The position numbers were made by a program, and so were the translations under genes. Of a stretch of DNA of 64,000 bases, positions 41,670-54,600 are shown in pieces. The notes under the pieces are model-generated. The model saw only the letters and a program-made list of their open reading frames with translations, did not search any database and was not told the origin of the DNA. The first letter of the stretch is position 1. Every line of letters begins with the position of its first letter. Source of the stretch: Trichoplax adhaerens (taxonomy: Eukaryota > Placozoa > Uniplacotomia > Trichoplacea > Trichoplacidae); the NCBI RefSeq assembly GCF_000150275.1, contig NW_002060946.1, positions 6,801,855 to 6,865,854 of the forward strand. The letters are read 5' to 3'.

Positions 41670-42560
41670 TGATCCTTGTCAAGTCTAAAATCAACGTTCG
41701 ACTGCTGCTTGATCATGCAGTCCAAAGCTTCCCCATCCATTACATCAACCAATACGCTTGTAGATAATCCAACTACGACAGTATACTAATCTATAGCAAT
41801 GTAATAGTCTTGAAAGTTGTCAAGAATCATGGACAGAACATCGCGGCGATAATTATTCATCTATCTGACATCCAAGAGTGAAAAAATGGTCTAGATTTGA
41901 TCCATGTCAAATGGAAAACCAACGCTAGACTGCTGCCCGATTATGCAGTCCAAAATAGTGGATTCAATCGACCATCATGTAGAAGAGCTGTGCTATTCAT
42001 AAAAGTACATTTGTATTTGGATAGGACTAGTGTAAAGAATAAGTTACAGGTCAGGATGGCGATTATTATAATCAATCTATTGCTAGACCTAGGGTGAGAA
42101 AACCGCTTGGACCTGATCCATGTCAAGTCCAAAATCAACGCTAGACTACTGCTTGATCATGCAGTCCAAGGTAGGCCAATGAATCGATCAACGATTCTAA
42201 AGTAGTTGGAGGTTATCCAACAACTGTACATTGGTATTAGGATAGGATAGGGATAATGGCGATCATTATAATTCATTTATTGCCAGTCCTACGGTGAGAA
42301 AACCGCTTAAACTTGATCCATGTCAAGTCTAAAATGAACGCTAGACTGCTGACTAAGGATGCAGCCCAAAGTAGGCCCCATTAATTGATCCACTACTACG
42401 AGTATTATAAGAATTTAGATATCATCCAAGAAGAACAGGTAAGGATGATAATGAATCTATTTCAAGTTGTACGCTACGAAAACCGCTTGAATCCATATCC
42501 ATATCCAATGGAAAATCTACACTAGACTACTGCCTAATCATGCAAGGGAAAACAGCCTAT
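41670..42560. repeat. Five degenerate units of about 180-225 bp
   Basis: Each unit holds a version of GATCCATGTCAAGTCTAAAA followed by CAACGCTAGACTGCTGC, then GATCATGCAGTCCAAAG. Units are centred near 41690, 41915, 42130, 42330 and 42510, with a trace near 42715. The phrase AAAACCGCTTG precedes several copies. Confidence 0.85.
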
Positions 42561-43382
42561 TCATGCTATCCACTATTACCACTTAAAATCATTCTACTAC
42601 GGTGACTATTTTGACATTACGCAAGAAATATTGATAGTTGAATTATAGCGATGATGATGATGAATGTATCTCAAGTCCTACGATGGAAAAAGAAACCCGC
42701 ATCGACTTGATCCATGATCAGAGTCTAATCGTGCTTGTAAGATTGAAATCAAGAGAGCAATTTTACCTTGTCAATCGGTGCTTTTTACCCCTTGAAAGAG
42801 TTGTTTCTTTTCCCGATAGACAGGATGATGATGGATCCAATCTTCCTAAAACACTATCGAATCCTTCAACACGATTGTAATTTGGTCCTATTATCGACCA
42901 CCGGCATTGTTTATGGGGAGGAGGGGGAAAGAAGAAATTCAACTTTGCAATCCAATCAATTGGATCAGGAAAGTAGAAAAAAATAAAAAAAAACTACAAG
43001 GGAAAACTATAGTAAAATCAACATCAAGCAATCTTCATTTCAATCCCATCCAAGGATCTATAACTAATTTGTCTTTTCCATCGAGACAATGTTGACAATC
43101 TTATCGGAGAAAAACTTGTTTTGCCTTAGATAACAGTAATAGACTGTTAGGGTATGATTTAGAGATAGTAATCGACTTCCTGCGTATGAGTCATTGACTG
43201 AGAGGTGGTAATCCTGTCAGAGAATAGCCGTTGCTAGACTTTTTGCCTCCCGACGACAGCCTTACCCCTATTACTCATACGTTGGTAAGTAATGCATAGA
43301 AACAAAGCTATAGGAAAAGGAAAGGTAGTCAAAAGAGAAACTATTGTTTGAACAGAATAATTAGATAGGTTGAAAGAATGGT

Positions 43383-44005
43383 CTACAGATCAAGAATTGT
43401 TAGCCTAGCAATACAGTACTGTCGGCATGGATATTCTTATGCATTTTAGTCATCGCGTTAAGACTACTAATCCACTCTTGCTATACTCGATCGACGGCTG
43501 ATTCTGGCCTACAGATCAAGAATGATTGGCCTAGCAATACAGTACTGTCGGCATGGATATTCTTATGCATTTTAGTCATCGCGTTAAGACTACTAATCCA
43601 CTCTTGCTATACTCGATCGATGGCTGATTCTGGCCTACAGATCAAGAATTGTTAGCCTAGCAATATAGTACTGTCGGCATGGATATTCTTATGCATTTTA
43701 GTCATCGCGTTAAGACTACTAATCCACTCTTGCTATACTCGATCGACGGCTGATTCTGGCCTACAGATCAAGAATTGTTAGCCTAGCAATATAGTACTGT
43801 CGGCATGGATATTCTTATGCATTTTAGTCATCGCGTTAAGACTACTAATCCACTCTTGCTATACTCGATCGACAGATCAAGAATGATTGGCCTAGCAATA
43901 CAGTACTGTCGCTATGGATATTCCTATGTATTTTAGTCAAATCGTTAAGACTACTAATCCACTCTAGCTATACAGTACTCTATCGTCGATGGGTAGATTC
44001 AGTCA
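43383..44005. repeat. Tandem repeat, five units of 126 bp
   Basis: CTACAGATCAAGAAT begins units at 43383, 43509, 43635 and 43761, a period of exactly 126 bp with nearly identical copies. A fifth copy starts near 43870 after a 17-bp deletion and is more diverged. Each unit contains one CAGTACTG palindrome. 126 is divisible by 3, but the frames contain stops. Confidence 0.93.
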
Positions 44006-44559
44006 GGATGTTGGGACTACAAATCAACTGTTAGATCAGCTGTTATTGTTGTGCTAGAGTATTCTACTATACAAGCTGATATTGTATGATGGACCTCTTG
44101 CCCCAATTGGAAAATAGATCATTCAAGCAAGAGTCTACCGGTATAATCGTCGAGAAAAAGGATCATCCATCGCATTGGATCAACGTGTTGATTTCCATCT
44201 GCTGATATTATTGAACACGCGTAATTTTGAAACATTACTTTGGATTTCAGCCAGCAATATCGGCAAACTCTTACTTGATCATATAGAATGAATTGTACTC
44301 ATTAGAAATGGATACGTTCCAGGTATACGTACATATGGATAATGACAGTCATCAATTATATCTACTAGCGAAACCCGTGGAAATGCCACACAATAAAGTA
44401 GTATTTGAGGTTAATAATAATTAGAATAGTGTACTAACAGCGTAACACACGTACAATCGCAATAATATGATTTGATTGATGATGATGAAACATAATTCTA
44501 ACCCCATTCCAAATCAGTAAAAGTTTAAATGAGTATATCAATTATACAGTACTACCAGT

Positions 44560-44885
44560 ATTTATGTACTGTTTCAGTATGCAATAGTCGAAATCAGCAT
44601 AACTTACGCGTCTAAACAAGTACATCAACTATTTTAGCACAGTATAGTTTCAATCTGTATGAATAACTCTAACCCGATCGAAATCTACATAACTTATGAA
44701 CAAGAATACATTACGATATATAATTCGAACTCAATTGAAATCAGCATCACTAAGTCACGCGTATGAACAAGTAGATCAACTATTTTAACTTAATATTGTT
44801 TCAGTCTGAATTAACAATTGGAACTCAGTCTAAATCTACATAACTTATGAACAAATCCATTAACTATTTCAATATTGTTTCAGCC
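44560..44885. repeat. Short degenerate repeats with GAAATCTACATAACTTATG
   Basis: Four diverged copies of GAAATCNNCATAACTTATGAACAAG start near 44591, 44682, 44736 and 44831. They are interleaved with TCAACTATTTTA and TATTGTTTCAGTCTG. Unit length varies from about 55 to 95 bp. Confidence 0.7.
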
Positions 44886-45115
44886 TGTGACTTTGACCAA
44901 CCGTTGCATGACCATTAATAATTTTAATTCAATACTCGTACAGCTCAGTATATGGAATAATGAACTAGCAGAAGAGCAAATGATCCATTTTTGGACTACA
45001 GTAAATACAATTGAATGGGATATAAACATGATCCCTGTTCATCAATTTCGCTAATGAGATAGTCTGCAGCAATGGACTCATTTATTCGATAGTTACAAGC
45101 AGTCAAGCCATCAAT

Positions 45116-45121
45116 TTTATT
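45116..45121 (-). terminator. Polyadenylation signal AATAAA for UFC1
   Basis: On the minus strand AATAAA lies about 10 bases beyond the UFC1 stop codon (45132-45134), at a plausible place for a short 3' UTR. Confidence 0.6.
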
Positions 45122-45131
45122 TGAACGGTAG

Positions 45132-47690
45132 TTATTCTGATGATGTCTTCTCTTTATGAACAATTATTCCTTTTTCTACCAAGTCCGGAATTTCAACAGC
45201 TAACCACGGCCCCAACTGGATCAAAACAAAATAGTAATGTTAAAGCGTACTGGCAAAACCAAACACTTGCTTCGATACTACAATCCTTGAAAAACTTACG
45301 CCTAGGGCCATTGCGTGAGCAATGCCAAATTTGGGTACATTTCTTGCCCACAAGGGTTTAAAATGATCCGTTAAACAGATTTTTCCTCCTCTACACAAAT
45401 TATATATTGGCAAAGATTACAACATGAACTACGCAGGCCATGGTATTGAATTATTCATGTGCTGTACAGTTCAAAGTAGTCGTACGGCGTATCCTATATG
45501 CTTATTTTTTTCAATGATTTAGTTTTCATTCTTCCATTTAAACGATAACACTACCATCAAGTATCATTTTTGAATCACCGCTTAACATTTTAACACGCTA
45601 TCGTAGATCATGGAAGTTTTATAGCATTAGGCTTTCATCAATTACCTGTACATCTTTGCTGTTTTTCCATCCAACTCTGGCAGTGCTATCTCTGGCGCTG
45701 TTCCCGGGTATGTAACAGGAATCTAAAAAGAAGAAAAACATCATTATTGTGCTCAGAAGGATAGTAGCGTTCATTCTCCTGCAATCAGCAAGGCATTCAA
45801 AATTTCTGTACGTTATCTACTGTATACAGGATTAGAATTAATATGTCAATAACTTTTATGCAGTGTCATTGATTGATTGTTGATGCCAAGGTCGACATAT
45901 CAACGAAGGGTATCTGTCAAAACGCTAACTCCATTATCGGATACATGAAACACTAATGTAACTTACATCAAACTCAACGTCGAATTCATATTTTAGCAGG
46001 TTATGTACATACCAACATTTGCCAAACCATCTATATTCATTTCAAATAATTAAGCAATAGTTAGAGATTCATGCACATGATGGATTGATTTTAGAACACT
46101 ATTGACAAGTCTTGTTTCGAGCTTTATAAATTGATATTGCGCTAAAGTCCAAGTACGTCTAGTGGGGGTAATACCACTGCAATTTGCAGTAGTATTATAC
46201 TTGGTATAGTTGCATCCAAGTTGAATAAAGACAAGTATTCTTTGACAATGAATCATTGGAATTGCAAAATCTGATTGGCAAGAAAACAGTGCTGACTAGA
46301 GAATAAGCAGTCCATACCTTGTGCCTTCTTTATTGGATTCCAGGCGAAACCAATCGTTATCTTGTTTTTTGTTATTTTCGACATACTATCAATAGTGAAG
46401 ATCAATTCGTTGGAGTAATAAGCAAAAGGATCATTTCATTACTAAAGTACGACAAAGTAATTTGGTATCATCGTTGTAGGTCAAGAAATCCGCCATCAGT
46501 GCACTCAATAGCTCTACTGGCGTTAGCCCGATCTACAGTATATTCATAATAGGATAGATTTGATCTCCCTGATGGTAATGTTGATTTGATACCTAGTGTT
46601 TTTATAATCATCCCACGTCTCTACTACTCTATAATAAACAAATGTAGCAAGTTGCTTTCTATTCATATGTAATACGAGATTGGATCTACCTAGGTAATAA
46701 CGACGTTTATTTGTTACCTCTACAGTTTAAGGATGAAATGCTCGATCAGTAGAATGTATGAAACTGTTGTACATTCATAATAGCAATGGTGATTTTATCT
46801 ACCCAATAACAACATGGATTGATTTTGTTGGAAAATAAGCGATTGACTGAATATCATTCGACTTTATATAATGGATGTGCTCATCTATTGCGATACGATT
46901 GTGTTGAATTCTTTTGAGCATTTCTATTAATCCGTATTATTGTCATTGGGACTTGTAGGTTTGATGATGACACAATCAGTATGGCTACCCGTTTGCAATG
47001 TACATGGATTGTAAAGTCTAAGCTAAAGACGACGTCGGCATTGAAATGTTGTCCAATTCTTTGTGTTCCATCTCCTCGATTCTTTTCACTATCCATCCTA
47101 ATGTCTATGTTGAACAACTCGGCACGTTAAAACACCATTTTCATTGGGGATGGATGGCACTATCAATATTTCGATGCCATGTCCATCGATTGTACATCAT
47201 CCATGATAGCGATGAAAAGAGAAAGCGAATGTTGCATCCACATTCAACGAAAGACACAAGAGTGATTCAGTATTGGAATTCGTCCTCATCGCATTTTTTT
47301 CCATTCTACGCCACAGACGTGGATCTTTATTTTTTGGCACTAGGATAGCACTATCATAGCATTAACATGTTCATTTTGAATTGAAAGTTGGCGTATTGCC
47401 TGGATTGTCTCTCTTTTTAATCATGCTATTGGCAGTGATTTCTCTTGTTAACACCAGTCTAGCGTTCAACACTGGTTTATACAAGTGATGATGACGGACA
47501 AGCATAGTACTGGAATAAAAGTGGGAGACTAGGTGATTTCTACCGTAGCCTTTCCATTTGTACATACCTTGATTAAACTGACTAATTCCTCCTTTAATCG
47601 TCCAACCCATTGGTCCTTATCCCTAGGGCCAGCACGCGTTTTTAACAAGGGTATTGCTGCCAAAGTGCGCTTGGTGGCTTCGTCGACCAT
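45132..47690 (-). CDS. UFC1: UFM1-conjugating enzyme UFC1 (E2)
   Basis: Six exons, 47690-47568, 46385-46318, 46030-45967, 45722-45646, 45390-45300 and 45215-45132, join in phase to 168 aa (human 167). UFC1 accepts activated UFM1 from UBA5 on its catalytic cysteine and passes it to substrates with the UFL1 ligase complex, chiefly at the ER. Features: N-terminus [20 protein letters not shown]; the [20 protein letters not shown] region; the E2 core ending [12 protein letters not shown]; then GGKICLTDH with the active-site cysteine at residue 116, the human position; and the C-terminal helix region [12 protein letters not shown]. Almost every segment is near-identical to animal UFC1. The first intron is about 1.2 kb and holds unrelated open frames. 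The gene is divergent from the FMO gene and probably shares its promoter region. Identification is secure. Confidence 0.97.
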
Positions 47691-48480
47691 TTTGACTTGG
47701 TATACGAAAGAGAAGAGAGAGAGAGAGAAGTCAAGGATCTGTCTCGACTGTCTGTCTGTCTGCCTGAGGATGGACGGACTGACTCACTCACTGGTCAGTC
47801 ACTTTCACCACTGTCACCCTACAGTACGTGGTTGACTTTAGAAGTGACTCACTCAATGACGGACCACGAACTACTTCGTGGGGTGACAATCCGTACCGTG
47901 CCGTACCCGACGAGCAAGGTTTGATTTTGCTTGGATACTACAGAATGTCAATGACGGACTGTATCTTCTCCTCTCTACCTTGTCTCTCTACTTTTACAGT
48001 AATATCAATGTGTAGCAAAGAACAGGACTGTCCAACTACAACTCTACAGTACATAGCAATACACCGTCAAGAAATGAAATCCCCATGACGAAAGCATGGA
48101 GGTCAAATTGTCTCCCTCTATCGACCAACCCAGCCACTTGTTACAGCTGAGTAGAGTATTACTGAAGCAGTCCCTCCCCCGACTGGCCTTGAGTCAAATT
48201 CCATGATTCTAAGGTACTGTATGAGGAACGGACTCTGAGCGACGACAGTATGATACACGATCACGCATGCGTAGTATCGGCGTGACAGCAGCTGCCCAGC
48301 CGAGCATGCGTCGAAAGTACAAGTCAATAACGCTCTACGCTAGGGGCGTATCCTTGGAAGCTTGCAGCGGTCTCCTTCTCGATCGTGAGATCAACTTGTT
48401 CCTCCATCATTCATTAATATCATTCATGATTGTCGCTCAATAATCCTATTGCAATCTTCTACAAATCGTCTGTAGTAGCC
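47691..48480. promoter_or_regulatory. Putative bidirectional promoter between UFC1 and FMO
   Basis: The two start codons face away from each other across about 790 bp of DNA that is visibly less AT-rich than its surroundings. Seen in it: a GA-dinucleotide run just upstream of UFC1 (47707-47726; CT-rich on the UFC1 sense strand), two perfect TGACTCA sites (47780-47786 and 47845-47851; the AP-1/bZIP consensus), the palindrome ACGCATGCGT (48263-48272) and a further GCATGCG (48304-48310) resembling NRF1/Ewg sites, and a CAGCTG E-box at about 48287. Promoter function is inferred from position; no transcription start is visible. Confidence 0.55.
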
Positions 48481-50657
48481 ATGAAGAAAATTCGAGTTGC
48501 TGTCATTGGTGCTGGAGCTGCAGGCTTAGCTGCACTCAGGCAACTATCCAAATATGATGTCTTTCAACCAGTAGCGTATGAAATCGAGCGACAAGTTGGA
48601 GGGACGTGGATCTATAAGGATTTAGCCGACGATTTCGATCCAACCAACATTAATTTATTGGCTGGTCAATCTACCACATCATCACCACCACCACCCCATT
48701 GCCATTCCAGCATGTATCAAGGATTATAGTAAGTTGTGATTAGTATAGACAAATAGGATCCCATCCTTGAGAAAGGAGACTATCCTATCCGTTGATTCAT
48801 TCTAAGCATACAGTACTGTCTAGCAGAGAAAGTGTCATCATGACGCTGTAATATCTACATTTGTAGTCTCCTGCTATGACAAGACGTCAACAAGCAACGA
48901 TACTCTGCTCCAGGGAGAAACAAAATGACATCCTATCGGCAATACCTATCGGCAATAGCTTGCCGATAGGTATCAATGAATAATTCAAAGTTATTACATC
49001 CACTTCATTCAAAATTATAGTAGCATGGATAGGATAATTATCATCCATGGATTGAAGGAGGATGATCAACAATATACAATACAGTACTGTAGAGTCATGC
49101 AAAGCCAAAGTAGTATACGCCACTCTTCAACTTGAAATTGGAAATTGAAAAACATCCTGACGTTCAAGTTGTCTTTTACTGCCTTCTCTCCACTAAATGA
49201 CACGCTCTTCATTCTTGTACTAAAAGTCTATCATTCATGAACTGAAACGTTACTCGTACGATAATTGATTAAGCCAATGACATGCGTTGATGATCAAAAT
49301 TATCCGACTAACCAGGCTTTCATTCTACTCTTATAGTACAAATATTCCAAAAGAAATCATGGCGTTTCCTGACTTGCCTTTTCCTCAACAACTACCATCT
49401 TATCCTCACCACACTGATGTACTAGCTTACTTACGCAATTATGCTCATCAATTTAAGTTATTGCAATATATCCAATTTGGAACAATGGTCAATAGTTTAT
49501 CCCGCCAACAAATTGAAGATAAAAGCTCTTGGACGTTAACCTATACTGATTTAGACTCCAAAGAGACAACAACAACACAATTCGATGCTGTCATCGTGTG
49601 CAATGGGTACGTATATTAGACAATAAACGATACGAGTAATGATTATAATTATAATCAAACTACAGTCCTGTGTATCAACACAAATCCAATAGTCATGGTT
49701 CTATCCTTCAATATATTCAGCCCCATACTGTACAGCTACTAACAATCTTGCACATGTCATGATAACAATCCATTGAATCCTTGCCTTCTTTCTCCAATGG
49801 ATCAATTTAGGCATTATTGTAAAACAAGCTATCCTGACATCCCTGATCTGGATCAATTTCCAGGAGCCGTTACTCACAGTCATTACTATCGAGAACCATC
49901 CATCTACAAGGACAAAGTCGTAGTCCTCATGGGTCCTGGCCCATCTGGTACAGATATCGCAATAGAACTGATCGATACAGCTAAAGAAATTTATTTATCT
50001 TGTCATAAGCAACCGGCTGCTAATCTACCCAGTAAAATTGTCGTCAAAAATACAATCACCAAATTACATTCCAATGGATTTGTCCAATTTGAAAAGGATC
50101 CACAATTGGTCAAAGCTGATTGTGTCATCTTTTGCACAGGTTATGGCTATGAATTTCCTTTTTTAACTCCTAGTTGTAATGTGACATTAGAAAATCAACA
50201 GCGTAGAATTCGCCCCTTATTTATGCATATATTTCATATTGATCATCCTACGTTATCATTTGTTGGTATCTGCGCTAAGATAGTCCCATTTGGACAGTTT
50301 TATCTGCAAGCATCTGTTGTTACATCGGTCTTGCTTAACCAAACTCCTTTGCCATCCATCGATGAGATGGAACGTGATGAGGAAAATGACTACCAAGACC
50401 GACTTGCTACCGGGCTTCAACCTAGGCATGCCCATTTCTTGGGTGTCAGACAGTGGGCTTACAATGATCGATTAGCTACTTTCATTAATGTCAAAAATCC
50501 AATGTCCAAAGCTATTGAAAAAACGTATAAATATGCTATGGGCTGGCGTCAAAATAATATTCTAGAATATCGTCACCAGAACTATCGAATAATTGATGAA
50601 GATACATTTGAACATGTTAATGCATGCAAGAATAGCAATCAAACGTCTACCAACTAG
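48481..50657 (+). CDS. Flavin-containing monooxygenase (FMO family)
   Basis: Three exons, 48481-48728, 49337-49606 and 49811-50657, give 454 aa. FMOs use FAD, NADPH and oxygen to oxygenate soft nucleophiles (N or S) in xenobiotics or endogenous amines, usually at the ER. Visible motifs: FAD-binding GAGAAG at 10-15; the GGTWIY segment; YTNIPKEIMAFPD, the conserved stretch after the first intron; the FMO signature F189-x-G191-x3-H195-x3-Y199; NADPH-binding GPGPSG at 214-219; and a CTGY motif later in exon 3. The signature is split by intron 2 and appears only on correct splicing. Length resembles the shorter insect/fungal/plant enzymes; the hydrophobic C-terminal tail of mammalian FMOs is absent, so membrane attachment may differ. 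ATG 48481 is the first in frame. It may belong to an expanded family, so no paralogue name is given. Confidence 0.95.
48942..48973. repeat. Perfect 14-bp inverted repeat in FMO intron 1
   Basis: ATACCTATCGGCAA (48942-48955) and TTGCCGATAGGTAT (48960-48973) pair perfectly around the loop TAGC. A partial extra copy, CCTATCGGCAAT, lies immediately upstream at about 48932. Confidence 0.85.
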
Positions 50658-51613
50658 TTGAATTGTATTGACTATCAGGGATGGCTTGAAAGGATGAATA
50701 GATCGATCATTGCACTTGCTTGCCTAATTGAGTAAGGCAGCATTTTATCTTACTCTTCCAATGTATACCATATCAAGACTTTTAAATTGTTGCTATTTTA
50801 AACCAATTTATGGGAATAACAACCGCCATCGAAAATGATACGCCTGATTGAATATCTACCTGTATTGGCCTATTTTAAAACGATCAATTAAACTTCCAAT
50901 AGCACATTCAACATACTGCATTTCACCTAAATATTTATTTATCATTCAATTCAAACTTCAATATATGCGTACATATGATTTCCTTTACGCTAACTACTCG
51001 TTTAAGGATAACATTTTGCTACAGTTATAAAGTTAGCATGTATCATTAATGCTGCAATGCCAAGTATATTAGCATATTCAATAGAACAAGAGTCATATTT
51101 AGAGCAAATTCCTTAAATCTTACAAAATATAAAAGGAATTCAGCATTTCTTTACAATTACTGTTGGTTCATATGTAAACATGACATTTTTCTGTTAGTCA
51201 AACTTTCTATGCTCATTTTTATCTTTGTAAAATAATATAGATACAGCATACTTGCTGAAAGATTAATACAGTTATTCAGTGAGTTGTACTTGAATAAAAC
51301 GCAACTTGTATTCCTATTTCGTTTAATAAAGTCGTCTTTAATGCGAATATTCAATTGCAACTCGACCGATAAGTGTTACTATAGGAACGGTAAGACTTTT
51401 TAAGGTGGTGTCATCACTGCATTATTTCGGGTAATGAATGGCATAGTATAAATATACAATCCTTTCACTTAGACATAGGATACCATAAGTTACTGTAATC
51501 TTCTCATGGCTCAAGTTGATCTTGTTATAACTTGATAAGAGTGATAAATCTTAATAGAATAATACTTAAAAATATAATACCATTGGAAATGTCAATTTTG
51601 CAGTAATGTTTCA
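50658..51613. other. Intergenic stretch between FMO and GPR89 3' ends
   Basis: About 950 bp between convergent genes, AT-rich, expected to hold both 3' UTRs. The 60-68 codon frames here are chance-length. Nothing else is seen. Confidence 0.6.
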
Positions 51614-54600
51614 TCATGAAATCTTTTCCGGTACATGTTTATGTGCAACGTATAGAAATCCTATACTTGATAACGCACTGATCTGTAATGATACGGTAAG
51701 AATTAAATGAATACATTGCCAGTTCAGTTTACTTTGTAAGATACAATTGATATGGTCATGACTTACTAAGAAAATGACGTCAAACCAACGGTGATAAAAG
51801 CTAAATTGTAAGTCACCCAAAACTTTCGTAATAATAAGCCTGTGATGTTAAAATACAAGAGACAAAATCTGTGTTATAGACTACGCAATTTTATCTTTGC
51901 TACTATTTATTTTAATAGGTCACCTGTATTTCGCAGGTACATTCATTCTCATTAATACCACAGACGAAACAAAATACATTCCCTAAAATTGCATCAATGA
52001 TGGATGCAGAAGCAATACGTTATCAATTTTATGACTACTACATTTATACAATTATAAAATGTTAGATTTAGAGCAAACAGTTCAATCCTACGACATAATT
52101 TGTCAAAAAGACCTTTGTTACAATCTTACCATTATTTCAGCAAGACAGAGAACAATTGCGTTGGATGATTTACTACTTGATATTGCATTAAAGAACTGTT
52201 CAACGTAGATAAAGAAGAATCAAAAATGATTTAAAGGACGCTCTCTATTTTACTATTGATATCTTGATAGTAAATATTAAGTAGATAAAGCTAATAACTA
52301 ACCCAATCCACTGATAGCATACCTTAGTTAATGTTATCAAAAGTCCTCGAATAGATGTAACAATCATGATACCAACCAGAAAAAACGAAACATGCTGTGA
52401 CCAAAATTTCACCTATATTGATGCAGACAGAAAATAGATTCTTTATTTCTTTGCCACAATGCATTTAATCAATCTAAAAAATTATCAGTCTCGTCCACAT
52501 CTCCTTGCTTACATCGACGTCAAATCCTAAATAGTTGACTGTGTTGCGTGTTATATATATATATAAAAAGAGCATGTATTATCTTATTTAGTACTAGAAT
52601 AGATATTCCAAATGATTACTTGAGTATAGACTAACGTACCTAAAATTTCAAAACCTCGAGTTACAGGATCTATAGACATAGCAAGAAGCTGTATTAGAAC
52701 TCTCTATTATAACTTAAATTAATAATTTTCGCAATTTAGTTCATGGCATAGGCTATATAAACAATATCTAGGGGTTTATCATTTCTTCGACATTACCTGT
52801 CTTTCCAACTCTATCAAAAACGATGTTGATTGTGCACTACAAACATATAAAGCAGTTTTCGATTAAAGCCTACAGATTTTTTCCGTAAAAAAGGTATTCT
52901 TAAAATCACTTACAATAAAAATTTTCCAAATACAATAAAGAGAAAAGAAATAGCCCATCAGGTTAAAATATCGTCCTTTTAGCGTTCGGGAATAAGCTAT
53001 GCGCGCCTGTTTACAATGATATTGATATACGCAGCATTTTAAGGCTAGATGTAATTTCTCAATCAGTATACTATATCAAAGATTATAATAAAGAAGACTG
53101 TCAATTAGCCAAACCTTGGTAGCGTGCATATCAACGCTTTCAAGGAATAGTTGACGTGAAAGCTCCTCTAGTGCATCCACCTCATTTTTAAGATGGCTAA
53201 TATCTGTTATTAAAATAAGACGTAAGATAAGTCCGATATATTGGCTTTTGCCACTGTTCAATATTGAAACAGTAATATATTGAAGTAAAATGACATTACT
53301 TTCACTACCAGCGCTGCCTCCACTGATCATATTCCAAACAAACTGCATTCGACTTTTCTTTTGCTCTTGAGTGGCAGCGGTCTTACGACTACACCGTTTA
53401 AATACAGAGTGCATTTTAACAAGTTATGAAATTACTTTTTATGTAAACAATATCAGAGGAAACAGAAACTTGATTTCAAATATCTTGACAAGCTGAACTC
53501 CTGTCAAATCTTTTTACCTTTCATGTTCTGCAAGAGCAATACTGAAAATAAAAGTAGATTGACAGCTTTAATTTACACGAATGAGAAACACCTAATGCAC
53601 CAACGCCAAATTTAATATACCGTTTCTTTTTAGTGAGGATCATATCTATAGTCTGCGTGATTCGTTTTTCCAACGAGTAAATATCGCCATCTGAAATATT
53701 CCTATATCACAAGTTACAAAGCCAGGAGGAAAGTTAATAAACTGAGGTATCTTACTTCCTTATATTTCATTTAAAGTCTTGACAAAGTATGGAGCTTAAT
53801 TATTGTCTGTGACTAGCATTGTTACCTGGTAAAAACAGCCATATAAGTATAGGGACAGTTAACGGCACCAAACCCAGAGAGAATACCAATTATTGTAACT
53901 CCAATTACACCAACCCTACTAACAAGTTGCTCAATAGAGAGAATACCTAAAGATATTTTATATAAGAATAAAATTTAGATTGTACGATAATTCTACTACT
54001 TGATGTGCACTATTGGATTCACTTTAAATAGATGAGATTAATTTACTATGTCAAATTAGTAGCCATGCCCAGTTGCTAATTGTAATTACAGCGATTTACG
54101 GGTAGATATTTTTTTACCAGAGCAGTTACTAAATAGTATACAAAATTGACTTTGACCTACCGTGCTTTCGGCTTAGTATTGGAAAGGGATCTCCAAGTTT
54201 CCAAAAGAAATATATAAACACGAACCATGACACGAGAGCAGTGATAAACCGATTACGGTGAAACGGCCCTAGTGAAATAAATTAAAGAAAGGTATGTAAA
54301 TAAGTGTTGTGCAAAGGGTAGGCGTATTCATTATACTGGTTGATACAGTCAGTTAGGACATGAATTACTGACTTGATATTACTATGTAAAAGAAGTTGAA
54401 TACCAACAACTGATCGTAAAAGAAAGCTTCCATTTAGTCTTACGTTCTTCTTTTAATCATTTAAATTAAGTCTATCAGCAACTGTACGAAAGCATTTACA
54501 AACAAGATAATACAGTATATCAGAATCTATTAATAATTTTAATGTAGTGACATTACCGATTCGCGTATTTCCAACAGCATAATAAGCAATATAAAAGGGC

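Larger units (their letters stand above)
37838..45131. other. Repeat-rich intergenic block between MEGF8 and UFC1
   Basis: About 7.3 kb between the MEGF8 start and the UFC1 stop. The first kilobase is the likely MEGF8 promoter side and shows no recognisable elements. From about 38.9 to 44.9 kb most of the DNA belongs to at least five different families of degenerate tandem repeat, annotated separately. Open frames in this block run through repeats and do not resemble known proteins. Confidence 0.6.

Noticed and set aside
42638-43095. Cluster of overlapping 62-80 codon plus-strand frames
   Set aside because: Three frames over the same DNA at the edge of degenerate repeats, with no hydrophobic or conserved pattern.
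47046-47348. 100-codon plus-strand frame inside UFC1 intron 1
   Set aside because: No recognisable domain, antisense to the host gene and within an intron; probably chance.
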